Below, piece by piece: positions 7,903 to 20,310 of a DNA stretch of 39,456 nt (within the stretch, counting starts at the first letter, position 1; every line of letters starts with the position of its first letter). The notes beneath the pieces are model-generated. The model was not told the DNA's origin. It did not search any database and was given only the letters and a program-made list of their open reading frames with translations. Position numbers and translations under genes: made by a program. The stretch covers positions 1 through 39,456 of the forward strand of contig JAGAUN010000013.1 in NCBI GenBank assembly GCA_017620715.1, written 5' to 3'. The stretch comes from Muribaculaceae bacterium. Lineage in GTDB: Bacteria; Bacteroidota; Bacteroidia; Bacteroidales; Muribaculaceae.

Positions 7903-7907
7903 ATCGT

Positions 7908-8597
7908 TTAATATATCAAATGTCCGTTTTCAATCCTCAAGCTCCGTGCTCCCGTCAGTTTCTCCCGGAGCAGTTGCGGTGCTATCCTGGCAATCCGCAA
8001 CGCCGTAGATGTTGGAAACTGATTGAAGAAAGGTTCGTCGTGCAGATACAGATCCACACGCTTTATCTGGCGCACCTGCATGGCGCGGCGCCTGAAATCA
8101 ATGATTTTCTGCTCCACATGCGGCAAAATCTTCACGCCCGTGTCACCCGTGCCCGTCAGGAGCACCGCTATCACATGCCACCGGCGGAGCTTGTCGGCCA
8201 CCTCGGTCTGCATCTCTCCGGCTGTAGCACCGCTCTTGTGGCTTATCGTCACATTGCGGCCGTAGTTACGGTTGATGCACTCCATGAGCGAGCGGAATAT
8301 CCGGCCATGTGGCGCGGTATCCATAAGTCCGTTGTAATTAATGAAATAGTGTATCATTTCATGTATCACCACATCCTCGGCCACGCGCTCGGCAATGTCG
8401 AAGCGGGTACTGAAACGCAACCTCAGGTCGTATATCTCCCTGCGACCGTCGTCAAGCAAGCGGCCGCGATACACGCACTTCCCTAAAAAAGTGCCGGCAT
8501 CGGTAAGCTCTATCGGCGGCAAAGGCAACCGTGAGCCAAACATCTCACGGTTAAACCGCGCGAATTTCTCCTCGATAAATTTTATATCGGCACGCAT
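7908..8597 (-). CDS. SprT-like zinc metalloprotease domain protein
   Basis: This 229-residue protein carries the zincin motif HEMIH (H79, E80, H83) in VVIHEMIHYFIN, and a likely third zinc ligand at H97 (TAPHGRIF). This is the SprT arrangement. The N-terminal 70 residues (FIEEKFARFNREMFGSRLPL) match the usual SprT opening. The C-terminal 110 residues extend beyond the classical domain and lack an obvious zinc ribbon. No signal peptide is present. SprT-family proteins include the DNA-protein crosslink protease SPRTN; the bacterial versions are little characterised. It sits 12 bp after the T9SS-tailed small protein and 5 bp before the hydrolase, consistent with one operon from malY. Confidence 0.8.
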   Translation of the reverse strand: MRADIKFIEEKFARFNREMFGSRLPLPPIELTDAGTFLGKCVYRGRLLDDGRREIYDLRLRFSTRFDIAERVAEDVVIHEMIHYFINYNGLMDTAPHGRIFRSLMECINRNYGRNVTISHKSGATAGEMQTEVADKLRRWHVIAVLLTGTGDTGVKILPHVEQKIIDFRRRAMQVRQIKRVDLYLHDEPFFNQFPTSTALRIARIAPQLLREKLTGARSLRIENGHLIY

Positions 8598-8609
8598 ACA
8601 CCAGCCCCT

Positions 8610-8942
8610 TTATACGGTAAGACGGCGGGCATAGCTGCCTACACGCAGTATATAGATACCGCGCGATGGCAATTTTAGTCTGTACACTCCCGCCGGGAGT
8701 GTTTTCTGCACTATCGATTGACCGAGTATGCTGAATATCTTCACCTCGGCGCGCTGAGCCAGAGCCACATACACATACCCGTCGTGCACAGCCACCGCTG
8801 GCTCGTCGGCCGTAGGCGCGGTGACGCGCTGCGTAGGCCAGCGGTCAACGCCCTCCCAGTCGCTCCGCGCACACGCCGGCTCCGCAGCGGCAATCGCCAC
8901 CGCGGCAAGCAATATCAGCAATATGCGTCGGGCTCCTTTCAT
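8610..8942 (-). CDS. Small exported protein with T9SS type A-like sorting tail
   Basis: The 110-residue product has a signal peptide (MKGARRILLILLAAVAIAAA), a linker of about 40 residues, and a C-terminal segment EVKIFSILGQSIV...LPAGVYRLKLPSRGIYILRVG...RLTV. That tail has the layout of a type A Por/T9SS C-terminal sorting domain: a VxIFxxxGQ strand, a G-I-Y strand and a terminal basic strand. Usually this follows a large cargo domain; here almost nothing is left between signal and tail. Its ATG abuts the stop of the malY-like gene (TAAATG), so it is co-transcribed and probably coupled. No T9SS machinery genes are visible in the window. It may be a vestigial cargo or a small surface protein. 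Confidence 0.7.
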   Translation of the reverse strand: MKGARRILLILLAAVAIAAAEPACARSDWEGVDRWPTQRVTAPTADEPAVAVHDGYVYVALAQRAEVKIFSILGQSIVQKTLPAGVYRLKLPSRGIYILRVGSYARRLTV

Positions 8943-10133
8943 TTATTTCTCATTCACGGCATTGGCAAGCTGCTCGAGAGCCTTGAGCAACTGTGTGCGG
9001 GGCAAAGCAATATTCAGTCGCATAAACCCTCGGCCCTGCGAGCCGAACATTGCTCCGGAGTTGAGCGCCAGATGCGCCTTGTGTATAAAGAATTGTTCTA
9101 TCTCCTCCTGGTCGAGGCCCAGAGCGCGGCAGTCGAGCCATATCAGGAACGAAGCCTGAGGCCTTATCACGCGTATGCGGTCGGCATGCTCGGCAAGATA
9201 CCGTTCGGTAGCCTCAATATTCCCTTCGAGATAGGGTATGAGCTCCTCAAGCCAAGCCTCGCCGTACTTATAGGCGGCTTCGGTAGCTTCGGTAGCAGTG
9301 AACAGGGGCGACGAAAACTCGTTCACCTCCATCCAGTGAAAAAAGTCGCGGCGCAGCTCCTCGTTGGGTATTATCATCCACGAGCTGCCGAGCCCCGGTA
9401 TATTGAATGTCTTCGACGGCGCGCCAAAGGTTATAGACACCGCCTCGGCATCCTCGCTCACCGACGCAAACGGTATATGGCGCGTGCCGTAGAGCATCAG
9501 GTCGGCGTGTATCTCGTCTGAAATCACTATCACACCGTGGCGGCGAGCCATGCGGGCCACGGCAGCAAGCGTCTCGGCGCTCCACTGTATGCCCACCGGG
9601 TTGTGAGGATTGCAGAGTATCATCATACGCGGCTTCTCACGGGCAAATATCTCTTCGAGACCCTCCAGATCCATCTCGTAGCCCGAGCCGTCGGCAGTGG
9701 GAATCAGCGGATTCTCCACCACAATACGCCCGTTGCCCTCGGTCACGTTTCTGAATGGATGATATACCGGCGGCTGAATCACCACCTTGTCGCCCGGGCG
9801 GGTGAAGAAGTTGAGCGCAAACGCTATGCCGCGTACCACACCGGCCACAAATGCCATCGAATCGGTCTTAACACTCCAGCCGTGACGGCGTTTGAGCCAT
9901 CCGGCCACCGTCGACCAATAATCTTCGGGCGGGCAACTGTAGCCTAACACCGGATTGGCAAAGCGGCGCGTTATGGCACCCATTATCTCAGGGCACACCG
10001 CAAACTCCATATCGGCTATCCACATCGGCGTCACCTCAGAGGCGTCCACGCCATATAGTTCGGTAAGCGAATCATATTTCATGGCATGCGTGCCCCGGCG
10101 GTCTATCACTATGTCGAAATCATACTTTCCCAT
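8943..10133 (-). CDS. MalY/PatB-family PLP-dependent C-S lyase
   Basis: The 396-residue protein starts at ATG 10133 (MGKYDFDIVIDRRGTHAMKY). An earlier in-frame ATG at 10169 would overlap the -7 box and adds a non-conserved leader. It is a fold-type I PLP enzyme. The cofactor lysine is K241 in SKTFNIPG, and the PLP-contacting segment is CNPHNPVG with ISDEIHADL. The opening (D.....KYD...YG......MWIADMEF) is the MalY/PatB hallmark. These enzymes cleave cystathionine or cysteine conjugates to pyruvate, ammonia and a thiol, and some act as aminotransferases. It heads the minus-strand block and is divergent from rel, with its own -7 box at 10171-10178. Confidence 0.9.
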   Translation of the reverse strand: MGKYDFDIVIDRRGTHAMKYDSLTELYGVDASEVTPMWIADMEFAVCPEIMGAITRRFANPVLGYSCPPEDYWSTVAGWLKRRHGWSVKTDSMAFVAGVVRGIAFALNFFTRPGDKVVIQPPVYHPFRNVTEGNGRIVVENPLIPTADGSGYEMDLEGLEEIFAREKPRMMILCNPHNPVGIQWSAETLAAVARMARRHGVIVISDEIHADLMLYGTRHIPFASVSEDAEAVSITFGAPSKTFNIPGLGSSWMIIPNEELRRDFFHWMEVNEFSSPLFTATEATEAAYKYGEAWLEELIPYLEGNIEATERYLAEHADRIRVIRPQASFLIWLDCRALGLDQEEIEQFFIHKAHLALNSGAMFGSQGRGFMRLNIALPRTQLLKALEQLANAVNEK

Positions 10134-10170
10134 AATTGCTGTATTATTGGCCCTGCTTAAAAAAATCATA

Positions 10171-10178
10171 CAAATATA
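10171..10178 (-). promoter_or_regulatory. -7 promoter box for malY-like operon
   Basis: On the minus strand this reads TATATTTG, an exact TAnnTTTG match, 37 nt before the ATG at 10133. It is divergent from the rel promoter box 33 bp away. No convincing -33 motif is present. Confidence 0.55.
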
Positions 10179-10211
10179 CTCATTTATTACCTTTCTTTGG
10201 CATAAATGCAG

Positions 10212-10219
10212 TAAATTTG
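10212..10219 (+). promoter_or_regulatory. -7 promoter box for rel
   Basis: TAAATTTG matches TAnnTTTG exactly and ends 55 nt before the rel ATG, giving a leader of roughly 50 nt. A TTTG at 10196-10199 is too close (12 nt) to be a standard -33 element. Confidence 0.55.
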
Positions 10220-10274
10220 TAGCAATGCGCCCGCCGCGCAGCCACTCTCTTTATAGCCATCACCCGCACGATAT

Positions 10275-12503
10275 ATGGATACCGACCGAAATCCTATCAC
10301 AACCCCGCAGGAGGAAGCTCTCATCGAACATGAGTTTCAGGATCTTCTGCAGGGATACATCAACAGCAATCACCGCAAAAAGGTTGAAATCATAGAGCGG
10401 GCCTTCCGCTTCGCAAAAAAAGCGCATGGAGGCATACGCCGCCGCTCCGGCGAGCCCTACATACTGCACCCCATCGCGGTGGCCAAAATCGCCTCGCGGG
10501 AGATTGGCCTCGGCTCCACATCCATCTGTGCGGCCCTGCTGCACGACGTTGTGGAAGATACCGAATACACGGTCGAGGATATCTCGAGCCACTTCGGCCC
10601 CAAGATTGCCGAATTGGTAAGCGGCCTCACAAAGATATCGGGCGGCATATTCGGCGACAAGGCATCGCTCCAGGCCGAAAACTTCCGTAAGCTACTCCTC
10701 ACCATGTCCGAAGACATTCGCGTAGTGCTCATCAAGATGGCCGACCGCCTCCACAACATGCGCACCCTCGGCTCCATGGCCCCCAACAAGCAATACAAAA
10801 TTGCCGGCGAGACTCTCTACATATACGCCCCTCTGGCCTATCGCCTCGGCCTCTTCAACATCAAGACCGAGCTCGAAGACCTCAGCTTCAAATACGAGCA
10901 CCCCAAAGCCTACGAGGATATCTGCGAGAAGCTCCGGCTGTCGGAGCAGCGGCGCCAGGCGGTTTACTCCGACTTCTCCGCCCCCATACTCGAGCGGCTC
11001 AACGGCATGGGCCTAAACTACGACGCCAAAGCCCGCGTAAAATCAGCCTACTCCATCTGGCGCAAGATGGAAACCAAAAAAATACCCTTCGAGGAGGTAT
11101 ACGACCTCTATGCAGTGCGCATCATATTCGATTGCCCCGACCCCGCATCCGAAAAAACGGTAGCATGGAACATCTACTCCGCCATCACCGACCTCTACAA
11201 GCTACACCCTGAGCGCACACGCGACTGGATAAGCTCGCCCAAGGCCAACGGCTATCAGGCTCTGCACCTCACCGTGATGGGCCCCGACGGCAACTGGATT
11301 GAGGTGCAGATTCGCTCGCGGCGCATGGACGAGATTGCCGAAAAGGGCTTTGCCGCCCATTGGAAATACAAGGTAGGCGAAGGCGAGGAGGAAACCGAAC
11401 TCCACGCATGGCTCGCCACCATCAAGGATATTCTCGACGACCCCACACCCAACGCCGTCGACTTCCTCGACACCGTAAAGCTCAACCTCTTTGCCGCCGA
11501 AATAGTGGTGTTCACCCCCAAGGGCGAACTCCTCACCCTCCCCCAGAAAGCCACCGTGCTCGATGTGGCCTTCACCCTCCACTCCGCCATAGGCACACAC
11601 TGTATAGCGGGCAAAGTCAACCATAAGCTCGTACCCCTCAACCACCGCCTCAGCAGCGGCGACCAGGTAGAGGTGCTCACCTCCAAATCACAGCACCCCA
11701 AGGCCGAGTGGGAACAATATCTCGCTTCGGCCAAAGCTCGCACGCGCCTGCGCAAAGCACTCCGCGCCGAGCTCGCCCCCGCAATCGAGAAGGGCAAGGA
11801 GATACTGGCCCGCTTCCTTGAAGAGGGCGAGGTAAAGGCCACCAACGAGGTAATAACCAAAATGATGGCCTACTACAAGCTCACCTCGCGCGACGACCTT
11901 TACTACAAACTCGGCTCCGACGAGATTTCGCTCGACGGCTACATACTCAAAGACTCCCCCAAAACCTCGCCCGGACTGCTCAAAAAGATTTTCCGCATAG
12001 GCACAGGCAAGAAAGCGGCCGAAACCGCGCCATCTGCGCCCAAGCCGGTCATCAACCCCAAAGAGGTATACAGCCTGCGCATATCCGACGAAGGGCAGAA
12101 CTTCGTTTTCGCCCCCTGCTGCCGCCCCGTGCCCGGCGACGATGTAATGGGATTCATCAACGACGACGGCGACCTCGAGGTACACTCCCTCACATGCCCC
12201 CGCGCACAAGTGCTCAAGGCCGGCTACGGCCCGCGCATTGTGGCCACCCGATGGGAAGAGGTGCAGAAATCTTTCCCGGCCACCATCCAGATTGAGGGAG
12301 TCGACCGCCACGGAGTGCTTCACGAACTCACCGGCCTCATATCCAATCAGCTCAACATCGACATTCGCGCCCTCAATATCTCTACCCGCGCCGAAGTGTT
12401 CACCTGCCGCCTCGACGTGCTGGTGCACGACACCTCAGGCATTGCCGACCTCTGCGCCAAAATCAAAAAAATAGCCGGCGTACAGTCGGCCGTGCGTCAT
12501 TAA
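10275..12503 (+). CDS. rel: Bifunctional (p)ppGpp synthase/hydrolase (RelA/SpoT family)
   Basis: The 742-residue protein has the full long-RSH order. An HD hydrolase domain comes first: HPIAVA with H65, ALLHDVVEDT with H90-D91. The synthetase follows, with NGYQALHLTV (G-loop tyrosine), EVQIRSRRMDEIAEKG and AAHWKYK. Then come a TGS domain near residues 410-470 (VVFTPKGELLTLPQKATVLD), a conserved-Cys region (FAPCCRPVPGDDVMGF, SLTCPRAQ) and a C-terminal ACT domain (IQIEGVDRHGVLHELTGL). The HD motif is intact, so hydrolysis is expected along with synthesis of the alarmone from ATP and GTP/GDP. It is cytoplasmic and ribosome-associated. It leads a plus-strand run and is followed after 21 bp by a PgpH-like gene. 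Confidence 0.95.
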   Translation: MDTDRNPITTPQEEALIEHEFQDLLQGYINSNHRKKVEIIERAFRFAKKAHGGIRRRSGEPYILHPIAVAKIASREIGLGSTSICAALLHDVVEDTEYTVEDISSHFGPKIAELVSGLTKISGGIFGDKASLQAENFRKLLLTMSEDIRVVLIKMADRLHNMRTLGSMAPNKQYKIAGETLYIYAPLAYRLGLFNIKTELEDLSFKYEHPKAYEDICEKLRLSEQRRQAVYSDFSAPILERLNGMGLNYDAKARVKSAYSIWRKMETKKIPFEEVYDLYAVRIIFDCPDPASEKTVAWNIYSAITDLYKLHPERTRDWISSPKANGYQALHLTVMGPDGNWIEVQIRSRRMDEIAEKGFAAHWKYKVGEGEEETELHAWLATIKDILDDPTPNAVDFLDTVKLNLFAAEIVVFTPKGELLTLPQKATVLDVAFTLHSAIGTHCIAGKVNHKLVPLNHRLSSGDQVEVLTSKSQHPKAEWEQYLASAKARTRLRKALRAELAPAIEKGKEILARFLEEGEVKATNEVITKMMAYYKLTSRDDLYYKLGSDEISLDGYILKDSPKTSPGLLKKIFRIGTGKKAAETAPSAPKPVINPKEVYSLRISDEGQNFVFAPCCRPVPGDDVMGFINDDGDLEVHSLTCPRAQVLKAGYGPRIVATRWEEVQKSFPATIQIEGVDRHGVLHELTGLISNQLNIDIRALNISTRAEVFTCRLDVLVHDTSGIADLCAKIKKIAGVQSAVRH

Positions 12504-12524
12504 CCACCTAATGCATCCACAGTC

Positions 12525-14570
12525 ATGAAGTTTACAAAAATCCGGTTCAGTCGCGACACTCTCTTGCGCGCAGCCATGTTTGTAGCGGCCGTGACCCTCC
12601 TTTTCCTGTCCATACCCTCGGCCGAAACCGACGGCTACGAATACTCGCCCGGACGCCCCTGGAACTACGACGCCCTCGTGGCCAATATCGACATCGAACT
12701 CTTCCGCGACCCCGAAACGCAGAAGCACCTCGAAGACTCCATGAAAGCCAACGCCGAAATGGTATACTACCGCAACGACGACATTGCACGCGAGGTAATC
12801 AATGAATTTTCAGCAGCTCTCGGCAAGGTATCGCAGCTCCACTCCTCGGCAGCGTTCAAGCGCCGACTCATCGAGAACCTCCGCCAGATATACGCTCAGG
12901 GTATCATAGCCCTTTCCGACGCCGACGGTCAGATGCCCCCCACCGTGAGCATGCGCACATCCGACAACGGACGCACCCCCAATCAGGCCACCTCATCATT
13001 CTACACCTTCGCTTCTGCACACTCCGCAATGCAGGAGCTGCTCAACTCCCAGCCCGACCTCCACGACGCCCTCTCCGAAATAAGCCTCAGCCCGCGCCCC
13101 AACATCCTCCCCGACACGGTAATGACCAACATGGAGTTGCGCAATATCGAGGCCTTTGCCCGCTCGCCAATCGGCATGGTGGCACGTGGTGAGAAAATCA
13201 TTGACCGCGGCGAGATTGTCACCCCGCGCACAGCCCAGATTATCTCCACATATCAGAAAAAAATCGACCGCCAGGGCATATCGCTCGATTCCACGCTCGA
13301 CCTCAGCAGTCTCGGCGAAATAATAGTCATCACATGGCTCATGCTCATGCTCTATGCCTACATCTACATCTTCCGCCCCGACTACTACCGCAACTTCCGC
13401 ATCTTGCTTCTGCTCACCATCATGGTGGTGGCCTTCACATTCTTCGCATCGATACTCAATGCCTCGTTCAGCCGCGGCATCTACCTGGTGCCTCTCACCA
13501 TAGTACCAATCGTGCTGGTAGTGTTCCTCGACTCCCGCACAGCCTTCTTCGCATACCTCACCACTGTATTCCTCTGCGCCGTCATCACCCACTACATGTG
13601 GGATTTCATACTCATTCAGGCACTTGCCGGATTCGTGGCCATGGCCTCGATACGCGAGCTCACCAAGCGGTCGCAACTGCTCATCGCTGCCGTAGCCGTA
13701 TTCACCGCCTACGCCGTGGCTTACATGTCTATTGTGGTCATGACCACCGGCAATTTCGCCAACATCGAAAGCGCCATGCTCGGCACACTCGGCATCAACG
13801 CCCTGCTCATCTCGTTTGCCTACGTGGTGATTTTCCTCATCGAGAAATCGTTCGGCTTCATATCGAGAGTCACACTCGTTGAGCTCTCCGACATCAACCA
13901 CCCGCTGCTGCGCGAACTCTCTCAGGAGTGTCCCGGCACCTTCCAGCACTCAATGGCCGTAAGCAACATGGCAGCCGCTGCCGCAGCCAAGGTAGGCGCC
14001 AACGTACAGCTCGTGCGCACAGGCGCCCTCTATCACGACATAGGCAAGACGGCCAATCCCGCTTTTTTTACCGAAAACCAGCACGGCATAAACCCCCACT
14101 CGGCCCTCACTCCGCACCAGAGCGCGCGCATTGTCATCGACCATGTCAACGAGGGTCTCCGCAAAGCCGAAAAATCGAAACTGCCGCCGCGTCTGCGCGA
14201 CTTCATAGCCGAGCACCACGGCCGCGGCAAAGCACGCTACTTCTACACCACATACTGCAACGAGCACCCCGGCGAAGATGTCGACCCCGCACCCTTCACA
14301 TACCCCGGGCCCAACCCGCGCAGCATCGAGACCTCCATCATGATGATGGCCGACGCCGTCGAAGCGGCCTCGCGCTCCCTCACCGACCATTCGCCCGAAG
14401 CCATTCGCGCCCTGGTCAACAAGATTATCGACTCGCAGGTAGCCGAAGGACTGCACAACGACTCCCCGATATCGTTCCGCGACATCAGCGAGATAAAGCG
14501 CTCCTTCGAGTCAACCCTCCGCACCATGTATCACTCCCGCATCTCCTATCCCGAACCCGACAAAAAATAA
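12525..14570 (+). CDS. pgpH: 7TM-HD phosphohydrolase, PgpH-like (probable c-di-AMP phosphodiesterase)
   Basis: The 681-residue membrane protein has an N-terminal membrane anchor (AAMFVAAVTLLFLSIP), an extracytoplasmic domain of about 230 residues, a cluster of membrane segments (about residues 265-450) and a C-terminal cytoplasmic HD domain. That domain shows GTFQHSMAVSNMA (H475), GALYHDIGKTANP (H504-D505), and later EHHGRGKA and MMADAVEAASR. This order is that of PgpH/YqfF, the 7TM-HD family that hydrolyses cyclic di-AMP. The reaction is inferred from the family. It lies 21 bp after rel, so alarmone and c-di-AMP turnover may be co-expressed; in other bacteria (p)ppGpp inhibits such enzymes. 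Confidence 0.88.
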   Translation: MKFTKIRFSRDTLLRAAMFVAAVTLLFLSIPSAETDGYEYSPGRPWNYDALVANIDIELFRDPETQKHLEDSMKANAEMVYYRNDDIAREVINEFSAALGKVSQLHSSAAFKRRLIENLRQIYAQGIIALSDADGQMPPTVSMRTSDNGRTPNQATSSFYTFASAHSAMQELLNSQPDLHDALSEISLSPRPNILPDTVMTNMELRNIEAFARSPIGMVARGEKIIDRGEIVTPRTAQIISTYQKKIDRQGISLDSTLDLSSLGEIIVITWLMLMLYAYIYIFRPDYYRNFRILLLLTIMVVAFTFFASILNASFSRGIYLVPLTIVPIVLVVFLDSRTAFFAYLTTVFLCAVITHYMWDFILIQALAGFVAMASIRELTKRSQLLIAAVAVFTAYAVAYMSIVVMTTGNFANIESAMLGTLGINALLISFAYVVIFLIEKSFGFISRVTLVELSDINHPLLRELSQECPGTFQHSMAVSNMAAAAAAKVGANVQLVRTGALYHDIGKTANPAFFTENQHGINPHSALTPHQSARIVIDHVNEGLRKAEKSKLPPRLRDFIAEHHGRGKARYFYTTYCNEHPGEDVDPAPFTYPGPNPRSIETSIMMMADAVEAASRSLTDHSPEAIRALVNKIIDSQVAEGLHNDSPISFRDISEIKRSFESTLRTMYHSRISYPEPDKK

Positions 14571-14591
14571 CCAACCGCACGGCTCGCTCGT

Positions 14592-14612
14592 TATAATATT
14601 ACTAATATTATA
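14592..14612. promoter_or_regulatory. AT-only dyad just upstream of DUF456-like gene
   Basis: TATAATATT (14592-14600) and AATATTATA (14604-14612) are exact reverse complements around a 3-nt ACT loop. The dyad ends 6 nt before the ATG at 14619 and contrasts sharply with GC-rich flanks. It could be an operator, an internal promoter, or an RNA hairpin controlling translation of the next gene. Confidence 0.4.
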
Positions 14613-14618
14613 CCCACT

Positions 14619-15128
14619 ATGACTATCTTCTTCACCATACTCGCCATCTGTATCGTCACGGCATCTATTGTATGCCTCTTCTTGTCGTGGCGCTACTCCC
14701 CCGCCGTAGCCTGGGCAGCGCTCCTCGCGGTTTACCTCATACCCACCCACCCCGCAGGTGGCGGCACACTCCTTTTCTGGGGCGTGGCTTGCCTGATAGC
14801 CGTAGGCATCAGCATACTTCTGCCCGAACCCGTAGCCACAAGCCGCGTAGGCGTGCCCTACATGACAATAGCGTCGCTCGCCGGAGCCTTTGTGGGCATG
14901 CTCCTTCCCTACTCTCAGGCAGGCATGATACTCGGCGCGGTGATAGGCCTGATACTTGGCGCCATCGCCTTCAGCCGCACACCCTCCGGCGTAAGCTCCG
15001 GCATGCTCTTCCCATCGCGCAAATGGATCAACTACGCCTGCGCCAAAGGCTTCCCCATAGTCATCACAATAGCCACAGCCGCCATTGCCATGCTCGGCGT
15101 TATCCGCTTTTACACCATCGTAGAGTAA
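14619..15128 (+). CDS. DUF456-like small membrane protein
   Basis: This 169-residue, very hydrophobic protein has about five membrane segments. The first is FFTILAICIVTASIVCLFLS and the last is VITIATAAIAMLGVIRFYTI. A glycine-rich pair of segments (SLAGAFVGMLLP, ILGAVIGLILGAIAF) is like that of the DUF456 family, whose function is unknown. There are no charged residues suggesting a transporter core and no enzymatic motif. It follows pgpH by 48 bp, a gap that contains an AT-only dyad, and precedes a DUF4919 gene by 34 bp. Co-transcription with rel-pgpH is likely but not shown. Confidence 0.65.
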   Translation: MTIFFTILAICIVTASIVCLFLSWRYSPAVAWAALLAVYLIPTHPAGGGTLLFWGVACLIAVGISILLPEPVATSRVGVPYMTIASLAGAFVGMLLPYSQAGMILGAVIGLILGAIAFSRTPSGVSSGMLFPSRKWINYACAKGFPIVITIATAAIAMLGVIRFYTIVE

Positions 15129-15162
15129 GAATATCACCCACTCATAATTCCGTTTACACATT

Positions 15163-19045
<3,883 letters not shown>

Positions 19046-19050
19046 ACTTG

Positions 19051-20310
19051 ATGACACCGTCAACAACCTCTTTCACACGCTCCGATATCGAAATCATGGC
19101 GCCGGTGGGGAGCTACGAATCGCTCCATGCCGCAATCACCGCCGGTGCCGACGCTGTGTATTTCGGCGTGGAGGGCCTTAACATGCGTGCCCGTTCGTCG
19201 GTCAACTTCACCCTCGACGACCTGCACCGCATCGCCTCCATCGCCTCCAAAAAGGGCGTAAAGACCTATCTTACCGTCAACACCATAATCTACGACTCCG
19301 ACATAGCCACCTGCCACGCGGTAATCGACGCCGCGCGGCAGGCCGGCATCACGGCCATCATTGCATCCGACATTGCCGCCATATCTTACGCACGCTCCAT
19401 AGGCGTGGAGGTGCACATCTCCACCCAGGTCAACGTGAGCAATATCGAGGCCGTGCGCTTCTACTCGGCCTTTGCCGACGTAATGGTGCTCGCCCGCGAA
19501 CTCTCGCTCGATCAGGTTGACGCCATACACCGGGCTATCGAGGACGAGGATATCCGCGGCCCTAAAGGCGAGCTGATAAAGATTGAGATGTTCTGCCACG
19601 GAGCGCTATGCATGGCCGTCAGCGGCAAGTGCTATCTCAGTCTCCACGAGATGAACAGCTCGGCCAACCGCGGATCATGCACTCAGATATGCCGCCGCAG
19701 CTACCGTGTCACCGACAACGAGACCGGCGACGAACTGGTGGTCGACAATCAATACATCATGTCGCCCAAAGACCTGAAGACCATACACTTTTTGCCGCAG
19801 ATGCTCAATGCTGGCGTGCGTGTGCTCAAAATCGAAGGCCGCGCCCGCGGACCCGAATATGTATCGCTGGCCGTGCAGTGCTACAGCGAGGCGGTCGAAG
19901 CGGTATGCAACGGCACCTACTCCCCCCAGATGGTGGAGCAGTGGGATGAACGGCTCTCGAAAATTTTCAACCGCGGCTTCTGGAACGGCTACTACCTCGG
20001 GCAGCGCCTCGGCGAGTGGTCCGCCAAATACGGCTCAAGTGCCACACGCGTCAAGCGCTACGCGGCCAAGGGCGTGCGCTACTTCTCAAAGTTAGGGGTA
20101 GCGGAATTTTACGTAGAGAGCGGCACGGTAAAGGTTGGCGACGAGATCGTCATAACCGGCCCCACCACAGGTGCCGTGATTCTCACCATCGATGAGATGC
20201 GCCTCGATGTCGACCCCGTGCCTGAGGCAGTCAAAGGTCAGAGCTTCTCAATAAAAGTACCAGTAAAGATTCGCCCCTCCGACCGTCTTTACGTGTGGGA
20301 GCGCAAATAG
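19051..20310 (+). CDS. trhP: U32 family protein, TrhP/YegQ-like (tRNA U34 hydroxylation)
   Basis: I start this 419-residue protein at ATG 19051 (MTPSTTSFTRSDIEIMAPVG), 5 nt after the lacZ stop; an upstream frame extension overlaps lacZ and has no homology-like character. The N-terminal barrel begins APVGSYESLHAAITAGADAV, and the U32 signature is EMFCHGALCMAVSGKCYLS with NRGSCTQICRRSY. The cysteines fit the Fe-S-type ligands proposed for this group. A small beta domain closes the protein (DEIVITGPTTG). In E. coli, TrhP (YegQ) is needed for 5-hydroxyuridine at the tRNA wobble position; older annotation says peptidase or collagenase. Its 3' end overlaps the convergent GT61-like gene by 22 bp. 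Confidence 0.8.
   Translation: MTPSTTSFTRSDIEIMAPVGSYESLHAAITAGADAVYFGVEGLNMRARSSVNFTLDDLHRIASIASKKGVKTYLTVNTIIYDSDIATCHAVIDAARQAGITAIIASDIAAISYARSIGVEVHISTQVNVSNIEAVRFYSAFADVMVLARELSLDQVDAIHRAIEDEDIRGPKGELIKIEMFCHGALCMAVSGKCYLSLHEMNSSANRGSCTQICRRSYRVTDNETGDELVVDNQYIMSPKDLKTIHFLPQMLNAGVRVLKIEGRARGPEYVSLAVQCYSEAVEAVCNGTYSPQMVEQWDERLSKIFNRGFWNGYYLGQRLGEWSAKYGSSATRVKRYAAKGVRYFSKLGVAEFYVESGTVKVGDEIVITGPTTGAVILTIDEMRLDVDPVPEAVKGQSFSIKVPVKIRPSDRLYVWERK

Noticed and set aside
12996..13949. Minus-strand open frame (317 codons) opposite the PgpH-like gene
   Set aside because: It has a strongly skewed composition (runs of Glu, Gly, His, Val) typical of an antisense frame, and the sense gene is well supported.
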